64,000 nt of DNA from Alphaproteobacteria bacterium (GTDB lineage Bacteria > Pseudomonadota > Alphaproteobacteria > Caulobacterales > Aquidulcibacteraceae), in contig JAPLOL010000151.1 in the NCBI GenBank assembly GCA_026400735.1, positions 25,799-89,798 of the forward strand, written 5' to 3'. Below are positions 29,012 through 37,475 of this stretch, piece by piece. A program made the translations under genes and the position numbers. A model generated the notes under the pieces. It was not told the origin of the DNA. It did not search any database and saw only the letters and a list, made by a program, of their open reading frames with translations. Position 1 is the first letter of the stretch, and the number at the start of each line of letters is the position of its first letter.

Positions 29012-29406
29012 CCTTCGTCCTCAAACGCCGACGGCGCTTCGAACGCCATCGAAAAATATGAATCATCCTCGACTGGCGCAGGCGCAAGCAAGCCACCGCT
29101 ATAGCCGATCACCACGCCGAACACGGCGCACGCGGCGAGCGCCAACATCGCACGCCGATCGAACGCCGGCCGCTGCACCCGTGGCGCAAACGCCAAGATA
29201 CGCGCCGCCAGATCAGCGGATGGTTCGGTGTCGCCTCGCGCGCCATCGAGCAATGCATCTAGCTTGCGCGCTTCTCCGATCAGCGCCGCCGCATCGCTTC
29301 CAGGCTGAGCGGCAAATGCCGCTCCCTCAGCGCGCAGCTCAGCGGGCCAGCGGCAGAAGTCCGCGCCATAAGCGTCCAACAATTCGGCGAACCGCTCCCG
29401 GTCCAT
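29008..29406 (-). CDS. Single-TM membrane protein, candidate anti-sigma factor
   Basis: MDRERFAELLDAYGADFCRWPAELRAEGAAFAAQ..., TM AMLALAACAVFGVVIGYSGGLL; between ECF sigma and CpxP-like gene with short overlaps. Confidence 0.6.
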   Translation of the reverse strand: MDRERFAELLDAYGADFCRWPAELRAEGAAFAAQPGSDAAALIGEARKLDALLDGARGDTEPSADLAARILAFAPRVQRPAFDRRAMLALAACAVFGVVIGYSGGLLAPAPVEDDSYFSMAFEAPSAFEDEG

Positions 29407-29423
29407 GCTCTTTTCCTTTTCAG

Positions 29424-29996
29424 TCACGACGCGCTCTCTGCGCCGCCTATTAAGTCCTGCGCCACATCCGCCAGGGCGGCCTTCAACGCACGCCGTCCGC
29501 GCGCCAAGAGAGACTCAAGAGCTTCAACGCTGATCTCGAGTATTTCCGCCGCGGCAATGTTGCTCATTTCATCGAAGTGCACCAACGCGATCGCCGCACG
29601 CTGGCGCTCGGGGAGTTCGGCCAAAGCCGCCTGCACTTTGGCGGCGCGCTGGCGCGCAAGCCACTCCTCGCTCGCGAGGGGGCGCGTATCAGCGACCATC
29701 ACCCCCGCGTCGGGATCGGTTTTTTCTCTACGACGGCGCAAGCGGTCATAGCAAAGATTGAGCGCAACGCGATGCATCCAGGTTTCGAACTTGGCTTGCC
29801 CCGGCTTCCAGCGCGGCGCGTCCCGCCAGACGCGCAGAAACACCTCCTGCGCAACGTCTTCGGCTTCGGATTTATCACTCAGCATGCGACGCGCGACGCT
29901 GACCATCTTCGGCAGATGACGGCGCACAAGCGCTTCGGCGGCGCGCGCATCGCCCGCCCCCGCACTGCGGACGAGTTCGGCGTCCGGATCGATCAT
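29424..29996 (-). CDS. ECF-type RNA polymerase sigma factor
   Basis: DKSEAEDVAQEVFLRVWRDAPRWKPGQAKFETWMHRVALNLCYDRLRRRR; EILEISVEALESLLARGRRALK. Confidence 0.93.
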   Translation of the reverse strand: MIDPDAELVRSAGAGDARAAEALVRRHLPKMVSVARRMLSDKSEAEDVAQEVFLRVWRDAPRWKPGQAKFETWMHRVALNLCYDRLRRRREKTDPDAGVMVADTRPLASEEWLARQRAAKVQAALAELPERQRAAIALVHFDEMSNIAAAEILEISVEALESLLARGRRALKAALADVAQDLIGGAESAS

Positions 29997-30022
29997 GCGT
30001 GCTCGACGTCCATCACACTCCG

Positions 30023-30427
30023 CTAGCGCCGCTGCAGGAAGCGACGCGCCAGATCTAGTTCTTCGGTAGAGACAATGTCGTCATGATTACGGTCGAGCCG
30101 CTCGAAGCCTCGATAGGGCAAGTTTGCCATCTCGGTGCGGCTGATGCGGCCATCACGATTGGCGTCGGCGCCTTCGAAACCGTTGCGGCCTGAGCCGCCG
30201 GAGCGCGCGCTCACGGCAGCGCGCTCCGCTTCGGACACGAACCCGTCGTCGTTCGAGTCGATCAGCTCGAACATGGCGCTGCGCGCTGCCTGCGCTTCCG
30301 CCCGTGTGATTGAGCCATCGTGGTTTGTGTCCGCAGCCTGCAACATTGCTAGCCTGCCGCCACCCTGTTGGGCGAACGCGGGCATCGCTACCAGCCCCGC
30401 CGCCAGCGCCAACCATGCCAATTTCAT
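30023..30427 (-). CDS. EF-hand domain exported protein
   Basis: Signal peptide plus DTNHDGSITRAE, DSNDDGFVSEAE, DANRDGRISRTE, DRNHDDIVSTEE calcium-binding loops. Confidence 0.9.
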   Translation of the reverse strand: MKLAWLALAAGLVAMPAFAQQGGGRLAMLQAADTNHDGSITRAEAQAARSAMFELIDSNDDGFVSEAERAAVSARSGGSGRNGFEGADANRDGRISRTEMANLPYRGFERLDRNHDDIVSTEELDLARRFLQRR

Positions 30428-30450
30428 GCGTGAACTCCATCGTTTGGCTT

Positions 30451-33303
30451 CTAACGGCCAGGCGCGGCCGATCCGTCGCCGACGATCTGCAGAAAGTCGG
30501 CGCGCACCGCCGCCTGAGTGGCGCGAAGCATGGTTTCCAATTCTTCGCCGCTGGCAACGTCGGCAAGAGCTACGAGACGCCCAATCAAGGGCTTCGGCGC
30601 CGCCTCCAGACTGAAATCGCCTGAGACTGCGATCCGCAACGTCTGCTGCAAGGTGCTCAGCAAGCGCCAGGCGCTATCGAGCCGCGCTGCGGCGTCAGGC
30701 GAGACGGCTCCTGCCTCGGTGAGTTTGGCGAGCGCGTCGCCGGTGTTCGCATCGATGACCGCGGCGTTTGCCGCGCCAAGTTGGAGCGCTTGGGCCGCGA
30801 ATTCTATGTCGACGAAGCCGCCGGGCGCGAGCTTGAGGTCCCAGGCGCTTCGGCTGGGGCGTTCGCGATCCATGCGCGCGCGCATGTCGGCGACCTCGGC
30901 GAAAATCTTCGTGCGATCGTGCGGACGCGCAATCGCCGCATGCGCCGTCGCAAGAGCGCGGCGGCCGAGGTCAGCATCGCCCGCTACGGGCCGCAGCCGC
31001 GTTAGCGCCTGAAGCTCCCAGGTCCAGGCTTCTTCGGCATAATAGCGCTCAAACGACGAGAGCCTGACCGCGACCGGACCTTTCGACCCCGATGGTCTGA
31101 GCTTGGTATCGATCTCATAGAGCGCGCCTTCTTCCGTCGGCGCCGAGAGAGCGCTGATAAGGCGTTGCGTGAGGCGGGTATAGAAATCCGACGGCGACGC
31201 GTTCTCGGCTGGCGCATCGTACACAAGCATCAAATCGAGATCGGAGTCTTCGGCCAGTTCGCGGCCGCCAAACTTACCGAGTGCGAGTACAGTAAATGCC
31301 CCAGGTTGCGGCCCCTGCTGGCGTTCGACTTCCGCCAGCGCCGCCTCCGCCATGACCACAACGCACGTCTCTGCAAGGTCGGCATACGCGGCGCCAGCCT
31401 GCTCTGGCGTCGCTGATTGGTCGAGGATCTGGACCGCAATCCGAAACGCTTCCTCGCGATGAAACCGCCGCGCGGCGTTGATCTGGCCCTCGAAATTGTC
31501 AGCGTCGGCGGCCCGCTCGCGCAGCTCCGCCAAGCGGGAGCCCGGTGCGTCTTGTCCCAACGGATTTGCAAAACGCGGCTCGATGAGGGCGTCAAGCAAC
31601 GCTGGCCGGCGCGCAAGTTTATCACCGAGCTTCGGCGCGAGCGCGAGAACGCCAGCGATGAGATCGAGAAATTTCGGTCGCGCATCCAGCAACGCCAGAA
31701 CCTGAACACCCGCTGACAGCGAACCGAAAAACGACGCGAAACGCGCGAACGCCTGGTCGGCGTCGCCGGCATTGGAAAACGCGCGCAGAAGCCTTGGCGT
31801 TAGGCGCGTCAGCAACTCACGCGCGCGTTCGGAGCGCATGGCGCGCACGCGGCCATGGTGCCAGCCGCGGATGGTTTGGCTTACCGAGGCCGGGTCGGTG
31901 AAGCCAAGCTTGGCGATCGTATTCAACGTCTCAGGTTGATCTTCTACGCCGGTGAAGATGAGGCTGCCCATGGGGTCAGCGAGACTGCGCTTCTTGTCAC
32001 CGAAAAGCTGGTGGTCGATGTCCGATACAATGAGGCGGCGTTCCACAAGCGCAGCGTCGAAGGCCTCAAGTGTCTCGAACCCGGAGAGAGCCGCAACATG
32101 CGCGCGCGTTTCGGGATCGGCGGGCACTTTGTGGGTCTGCGCGTCTTCAAGCATCTGAATCCGGTGCTCGACTTCGCGGAAAAACACGTACGCTTCGCGC
32201 AAGGCGTCGCGCGCCTCTGCCGAGATTGCGCCGGCCTCGACGAGATCCCCCAGAGCCTCCAGCGTATGCGGCGAGCGGAGCTTCTTGTTGCGACCACCCA
32301 AGATCAGCTGCTGGGTCTGGGCGAATAACTCAATATCGCGGATGCCGCCGCGACCGAGCTTCACATCGAACACCGGCTCGCCGAGTTCAGCACTTTTGTG
32401 GGCGGACAGGATTTGGCGCTTGATCGAGTGCACGTCCTCGACAGCGGCGAAATCAAGATGCTTGCGCCAGACGAACGGCTGCAGCGAGTCTAAGAATTCG
32501 ACCCCGGCTTCACGGTCGCCGGCAGCGGCGCGTGCCTTGATGAAGGCCGCACGCTCCCAATTTTGACCGAGGTTCTGGTAATAGTGCTCGGCTGAGGCGA
32601 TCGAGACTGCGACCGGTGTCGACCCAGGATCAGGACGCAAACGCAGATCGGTGCGGAAAACGTAACCATCCGGCGTCACTTCTTCGAGCGTACGCACCAA
32701 CGGCGCCACCATGCGCACGGCGGCAACGCGCGGTTCGCGGGCGCCGGCAGCAGCGAGTTTCTCTGCGTCGAAAAAGACCGAGAAATCGATATCGCTGGAA
32801 TAATTGAGTTCCCCGGCGCCCATTTTGCCCATCGCGATAAGCGCCATGCCAGGTGCGGGACCGATGTCGCTATCGAAAGCGCCAGCGACGATGTCGCCTC
32901 GCCTGGCGCTTTCAGTTGCGGCGACCGCGATTGCAGCGCGCAACGCCGCGTCGGCGAATGCGGTGATCGCGCCGGTCACCTTCATGAGCGGCCAAACACC
33001 CGAGAGATCGGCCAACGCTGCGGACAAGTGCGCGGCGTCCTTTGCGCGGCGCAGAATCGACATTGCCTCCTCGATCGGACGCGGCGCGCGCGCGAGTGCG
33101 TCTGCTGCAGCGATCGCTTCCTGCAGAATGCGCTCGGCCCAGGCTTCGTCCGGCGAAGTGAGCAGATCCGAACGGCGAAGCATTAGACGCCGGAGATAAG
33201 GAGCGTGAGACGCGGCAGCCGCAGACGCTTGTTGCCAAACGGTGCCGGCCAACGCATCGGGTCCATGTTGGCTGGCGAGCGCTGCGCGAACGGCGTTGCT
33301 CAT
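30451..33303 (-). CDS. glnE: Bifunctional glutamine-synthetase adenylyltransferase/deadenylylase
   Basis: LIAMGKMGAGELNYSSDIDFSVFFD and VLALGKFGGRELAEDSDLDLMLVYD twin nucleotidyltransferase motifs. Confidence 0.95.
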   Translation of the reverse strand: MSNAVRAALASQHGPDALAGTVWQQASAAAASHAPYLRRLMLRRSDLLTSPDEAWAERILQEAIAAADALARAPRPIEEAMSILRRAKDAAHLSAALADLSGVWPLMKVTGAITAFADAALRAAIAVAATESARRGDIVAGAFDSDIGPAPGMALIAMGKMGAGELNYSSDIDFSVFFDAEKLAAAGAREPRVAAVRMVAPLVRTLEEVTPDGYVFRTDLRLRPDPGSTPVAVSIASAEHYYQNLGQNWERAAFIKARAAAGDREAGVEFLDSLQPFVWRKHLDFAAVEDVHSIKRQILSAHKSAELGEPVFDVKLGRGGIRDIELFAQTQQLILGGRNKKLRSPHTLEALGDLVEAGAISAEARDALREAYVFFREVEHRIQMLEDAQTHKVPADPETRAHVAALSGFETLEAFDAALVERRLIVSDIDHQLFGDKKRSLADPMGSLIFTGVEDQPETLNTIAKLGFTDPASVSQTIRGWHHGRVRAMRSERARELLTRLTPRLLRAFSNAGDADQAFARFASFFGSLSAGVQVLALLDARPKFLDLIAGVLALAPKLGDKLARRPALLDALIEPRFANPLGQDAPGSRLAELRERAADADNFEGQINAARRFHREEAFRIAVQILDQSATPEQAGAAYADLAETCVVVMAEAALAEVERQQGPQPGAFTVLALGKFGGRELAEDSDLDLMLVYDAPAENASPSDFYTRLTQRLISALSAPTEEGALYEIDTKLRPSGSKGPVAVRLSSFERYYAEEAWTWELQALTRLRPVAGDADLGRRALATAHAAIARPHDRTKIFAEVADMRARMDRERPSRSAWDLKLAPGGFVDIEFAAQALQLGAANAAVIDANTGDALAKLTEAGAVSPDAAARLDSAWRLLSTLQQTLRIAVSGDFSLEAAPKPLIGRLVALADVASGEELETMLRATQAAVRADFLQIVGDGSAAPGR

Positions 33304-34700
33304 GAGTTCGCCATCGCAGGCAAGACCAACACCGCGCCCAAACCCTTGCGTTCACCTTGACCGCCAAGGCCATCACGCAAATGCAAGCCGCCTTTGTGTA
33401 GACGCGCAACGGCAGCGACGAGGCTTAGCCCAAGACCTGCCCCTGGCGTCGAACGCGCACTCTCGAGCCGCACGAAGCGATCAAGCACCCGATCGCGATC
33501 TTCCGGCGCGATGCCGGGGCCATCGTCGGAAACGGCGATCTCAATACGGCCATCAGCACGACGCACAGCGCGCACTTCCACGCGACCGCCATCGTATGTG
33601 TATTTGAGCGCGTTCTCGATGAGGTTGGAAACGGCTTGCGTGAAGAGGCCCGGCTCACCGTAGATGTAGAGCCCGTCTTCAACTTCGCCCTTGAGCGAAC
33701 GCCGCACGTCTTCGGCCGCAGGCTCGTAGAAGTCGACCAGTTCGCGCAAAATCCCCGTGGCGTTCACGCGCTCAAAGCGCCAAGTGACGTTGCCTTCAAC
33801 GCGCGCCAGTTTCAGCACAGCGGAGAACGTGTCGAGCACACTATCGGCCTCCTCCAGCGCGACGCGCAAAGCTTCGCGGTCAGCCTCAGTGTTTGGCGGC
33901 GTTTCCAGCGCGGCTTCCAGCCTTTGACGAAAGCGCGTGAGCGGCGAACGCAGATCGTGCGCGATCGCATCACCGGCGGTGCGCGAGACCTGCATTAGAT
34001 GCTGCAAACGATCGAGCATGGCGTTCATAGCGATGGCGAGTGCATCGAACTCATCGTTCTCACCGCGCACCGGCGCACGTCGCGTTATGTCTCCGCTCAT
34101 GACGTCGTGCGCAGTAGATGCGAGCGCTTCGACGCGACGCGACGCCAACCACGATCCGATAAGGCCGCTGGCGATGGAGAGCACCACACCGAGCAACGCC
34201 ACCGTCCAGAGCGCGCTGGTGATGCGCCCCGAGATGAGCGCGCTGTCGCCGAGATCGCGCGCGACAAGGAGAATGGGCCCGCTCAGCAATCTCCCGACTT
34301 GCCCGCGCGCACGGCCACGCATGGCGTTGCCCTGTTCGTCGACACGCTCGAAGGTGAAGTCGACGCGCTCGGCGGCGCCGGCCGGTGTTTGAGGCAATTG
34401 CTGGAAGTCGCCGGTGATGACGGTGCCGTTGCTTTCAGCCAACACGTAAAGCAGCGGGCCCTGGCGGGCGGCGCGTTCGACAACCTCTTGGTTCAAACGT
34501 CGAATGCCGCCCTCGCCGTAGGCACGGTCGAGCGCGGCATATTCTTGGTCAGCTAGGAGGTCGGAGTCAGCGTTGAGCTGGCCGACGGTGGCGAAATAGA
34601 CGTAGCCGAGCAGCGCGAGCACGAACACGAGCACGATCCCGGCTTGCGCAAGCGCGAGCCGGAACGTGGTCGTCCGAAGGAGCGAGAGGCTTGGCCTCAT
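33300..34700 (-). CDS. HAMP-domain sensor histidine kinase
   Basis: GDAIAHDLRSPLTRFRQRLEAAL, IAVSDDGPGIAPEDRDRVLDRFVRLESARSTPGAGLGLSLVAAVARLHKG. Confidence 0.92.
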   Translation of the reverse strand: MRPSLSLLRTTTFRLALAQAGIVLVFVLALLGYVYFATVGQLNADSDLLADQEYAALDRAYGEGGIRRLNQEVVERAARQGPLLYVLAESNGTVITGDFQQLPQTPAGAAERVDFTFERVDEQGNAMRGRARGQVGRLLSGPILLVARDLGDSALISGRITSALWTVALLGVVLSIASGLIGSWLASRRVEALASTAHDVMSGDITRRAPVRGENDEFDALAIAMNAMLDRLQHLMQVSRTAGDAIAHDLRSPLTRFRQRLEAALETPPNTEADREALRVALEEADSVLDTFSAVLKLARVEGNVTWRFERVNATGILRELVDFYEPAAEDVRRSLKGEVEDGLYIYGEPGLFTQAVSNLIENALKYTYDGGRVEVRAVRRADGRIEIAVSDDGPGIAPEDRDRVLDRFVRLESARSTPGAGLGLSLVAAVARLHKGGLHLRDGLGGQGERKGLGAVLVLPAMANS

Positions 34701-35365
34701 GCCTCCAGTCGATAGCCCGATCCTCGCACCGTGTGCAAAAGAGACTGCGCGAAATCACGATCGATTTTCGAGCGAAGGCGAGAAATGTGCACGTCGATGA
34801 CGTTCGTCTGAGGATCGAAATGATAATCCCAGACGTTTTCGAGCAGCATCTTGCGCGTAACGGTCTGACCCGAATGGCGCATGAGGTACTCGAGCAGCCG
34901 AAATTCGCGCGGCTGCAGGTCGAGCTTTTTGCCGCCGCGCTTCACGGTGCGGGCCAGCAAATCCATTTCCAGATCGCCGACAGCAAGCTTGGTTTGCGGC
35001 TCACGGTCACGGCCGTTCCATAGCGCCCGAACGCGAGCCAGCAGCTCGCGCGTCGAGAACGGCTTACCGAGATAGTCGTTGGCCCCGGCATTGAGGCCTT
35101 CGATGCGGTGGTCTTCGTCATGCAGCGCCGACAAGATCAGCACCGGTGTCGAGACGCCTTGGTCGCGCAGCTCACGCACGACCGAGACGCCCAGCTTCTT
35201 CGGCAACATGCGATCGAGAACGATCACATCGTAGCCGCCGGTAGAGGCCATCGACTGACCTAGTTCGCCGTCACCAGCGATCTCAACCTCGTGGGCATCG
35301 GCCGTAAGCGATGCCTTGAGGTTTGCGGCCATCTCGGCATCGTCCTCAACCAGGAGAACCCTCAT
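34697..35365 (-). CDS. OmpR-family response regulator
   Basis: MRVLLVEDDAEMAANL, YDVIVLDRMLPKK, winged-helix C-terminus LQPREFRLLEYLMRHSGQTVTRKMLLENVW. Confidence 0.93.
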   Translation of the reverse strand: MRVLLVEDDAEMAANLKASLTADAHEVEIAGDGELGQSMASTGGYDVIVLDRMLPKKLGVSVVRELRDQGVSTPVLILSALHDEDHRIEGLNAGANDYLGKPFSTRELLARVRALWNGRDREPQTKLAVGDLEMDLLARTVKRGGKKLDLQPREFRLLEYLMRHSGQTVTRKMLLENVWDYHFDPQTNVIDVHISRLRSKIDRDFAQSLLHTVRGSGYRLEA

Positions 35366-35376
35366 ATTGTCTCTCC

Positions 35377-36870
35377 TCATTGCCCACCCACATCGACTGC
35401 GACGAAGCCGCGCCCCGCACGGTTGCCGACTTGCAGCAACAGCGGACGGTTGGCGCGGCGCGCGGCGTCGACTGCTGTCGTGAGTTCAGCGGCAGTGCGG
35501 ATCGAGCGGCCACCGGCCTGCATAATCACGTCGCCCGGACGAATGCCCTTTTGGGCCGCGTCACTGGTCGGTTCGACCGAGGTGATGACAAGGCCATTGT
35601 CACCCGCAGCCAGCGAAAGCCGGGTGCGGTCCTCAGACGTCAGCGGACGAACTGAAACACCGAGCGAGCTTTGCGCGACACCGCCGCGCTCTTCTTGCTC
35701 AGGCTGCGGCGTTGCGTTCGGGGCCGGCGCGGACGCGAGCGTGTTTTCAGCAGGACGTTCGCCAAGACGCAGATTCAGCGTTTGACGACGGCCGTCACGC
35801 AGCACTTCGACGCGCGAGTTTGCGCCAATCGCCGTGGCGCCAACGCGTTGCGTCAGATCGCGGCTGTTAGAGATTTGCTGGCCATTGAAGGTCAGGATGA
35901 CGTCGCCTTGGCGGATGCCGGCGCGCGCGGCCGGGCCGTCAGGCGTCACACTCGCGACGAGTGCGCCGCGCGCTTCTTCCAAACCCAAGCTGCTGGCGAT
36001 GTCGGCATCGAGCGGTTGGATCGAGACGCCGATCCAGCCACGCGTCACACGGCCGCCGTGCAGGATTTGCTGCACGATAGCGCTGGCAGTGTTGGCGGGA
36101 ATCGCGAAGCCAATGCCGACGTTGCCACCGGTCGGCGAGAAGATGGCGCTGTTCACGCCGATCACATTGCCGGCGAGGTCGAACGTTGGGCCGCCCGAGT
36201 TACCGCGGTTAATCGGCGCATCGATCTGCATGTAATCGACGTAAGCGGATGAACCCGCGTCGGTACGGCCCATGGCGGACACGATGCCGGCAGTCGCCGT
36301 GCCATCGAGACCGAACGGGTTGCCGACGGCGACAACCCAATCGCCCACGCGCACGTGGCTTGCGTCATCGAACGTCACGAATTGGAAGCGGCCGCCGCCG
36401 CGCACGCGCAACACGGCGATGTCGGTCGCCTCGTCCGAACCAACGATGTCAGCCGGAAGATCGCGGCCATCGCTGGTGTGAATGGTGATTTCTTCAGCGC
36501 CTTCGATGACGTGATGGTTGGTGACGATGGTACCGTCTTGACCAACGAAGAAGCCTGAGCCGAGCGATGTCGGCGCTGGACCGTTCGGGCGGCCAGGGCG
36601 GCCGCGGAAGAATTCTTCGAAGCCCGGTGGCAAACCTTCGAGTTGTTGTTCTTGAACAGCATCCGGGCGTTGGCGAACGGTTACGGACACAACGGCCGGA
36701 CGCACGCGCTCGATCAGATCGGCGAAGCTCGCCGGCGCGCCATGCGGCGGCGCGACGGCGCTCGGGTTGATTTCCTGGGCGGTGGCGGAAAGCAGCGTCG
36801 GGGCCGCGAACCCGGCGAACAAAGCGAGAGTAGCGCCGCTCGCAATCAGAGTGCGGCGGAGGTGCTTCAT
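35377..36870 (-). CDS. DegP/HtrA-family Do serine endopeptidase
   Basis: GSGFFVGQDGTIVTNHHVIEGAEEITIHTSDGR, DIAVLRV, APINRGNSGGPTFDLAGNVIGVN, two PDZ domains. Confidence 0.93.
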   Translation of the reverse strand: MKHLRRTLIASGATLALFAGFAAPTLLSATAQEINPSAVAPPHGAPASFADLIERVRPAVVSVTVRQRPDAVQEQQLEGLPPGFEEFFRGRPGRPNGPAPTSLGSGFFVGQDGTIVTNHHVIEGAEEITIHTSDGRDLPADIVGSDEATDIAVLRVRGGGRFQFVTFDDASHVRVGDWVVAVGNPFGLDGTATAGIVSAMGRTDAGSSAYVDYMQIDAPINRGNSGGPTFDLAGNVIGVNSAIFSPTGGNVGIGFAIPANTASAIVQQILHGGRVTRGWIGVSIQPLDADIASSLGLEEARGALVASVTPDGPAARAGIRQGDVILTFNGQQISNSRDLTQRVGATAIGANSRVEVLRDGRRQTLNLRLGERPAENTLASAPAPNATPQPEQEERGGVAQSSLGVSVRPLTSEDRTRLSLAAGDNGLVITSVEPTSDAAQKGIRPGDVIMQAGGRSIRTAAELTTAVDAARRANRPLLLQVGNRAGRGFVAVDVGGQ

Positions 36871-37079
36871 CGAGACGACTTCAGTCATGAATTTTTGAAC
36901 CCTTGGGAGACGCTGCAATTGGAGGCTTAGCCCAGCTACGTTTCAAGCCCTAGTTAGGCGCCATCACTCGTCGGTTACGAGTGGTTTGGGGCGAAGTTGG
37001 GATGGATTGGGGCCGAACCCGGCGGCTTTTTTAGGACATTCAGCAACTTGCGCGACGAATGGCAGGGTTGGCGCGACCT

Positions 37080-37475
37080 TTACCTTTCCCCCTCCTCGGG
37101 GGCGAAATCCACCGCTGCGGCCCTTCGCCTCCGCCGGCCGCCCAAGATGGCGGCGAGACCCGCGCCGCCTAGCAGCAGGGGCGCTGCCCAAAGCGCCCAG
37201 GTGCGGGCGTCGAAAGGTGGGCGGAACAGGACAAAGTCGCCGTAACGCTGGCGGAAGAAAGCGCGGATTTCCTCGTCGCTATCGCCCGCTGCGATGCGCT
37301 CACGGACCAAGGTGCGCATGTCGGCAGCGATCTCGGCCGTGGATTGCGCGATCGGCTCATTCTCGCACTGCACACATCGGATTTCGGTCTCTAGCGATTG
37401 CGCGCGCGCTTCTTGAGCGGGATCGCCCAGCGTCGCGGGCGCGACGATCGCGATGAGGAGTGCTGCGAGGCTCAT
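37080..37475 (-). CDS. ccmH: Cytochrome c-type biogenesis protein CcmH
   Basis: IRCVQCENEPIAQSTAEIAADMRTLVRERIAAGDSDEEIRAFFRQRYGDFVLFRPPF. Confidence 0.93.
   Translation of the reverse strand: MSLAALLIAIVAPATLGDPAQEARAQSLETEIRCVQCENEPIAQSTAEIAADMRTLVRERIAAGDSDEEIRAFFRQRYGDFVLFRPPFDARTWALWAAPLLLGGAGLAAILGGRRRRRAAAVDFAPEEGER

Noticed and set aside
37472-37475. Apparent absence of ccmG/dsbE between ccmF and ccmH
   Set aside because: The ccmI-E-F-H (cycHJKL) order without ccmG is the common alphaproteobacterial arrangement; ccmG is usually with ccmABC elsewhere.
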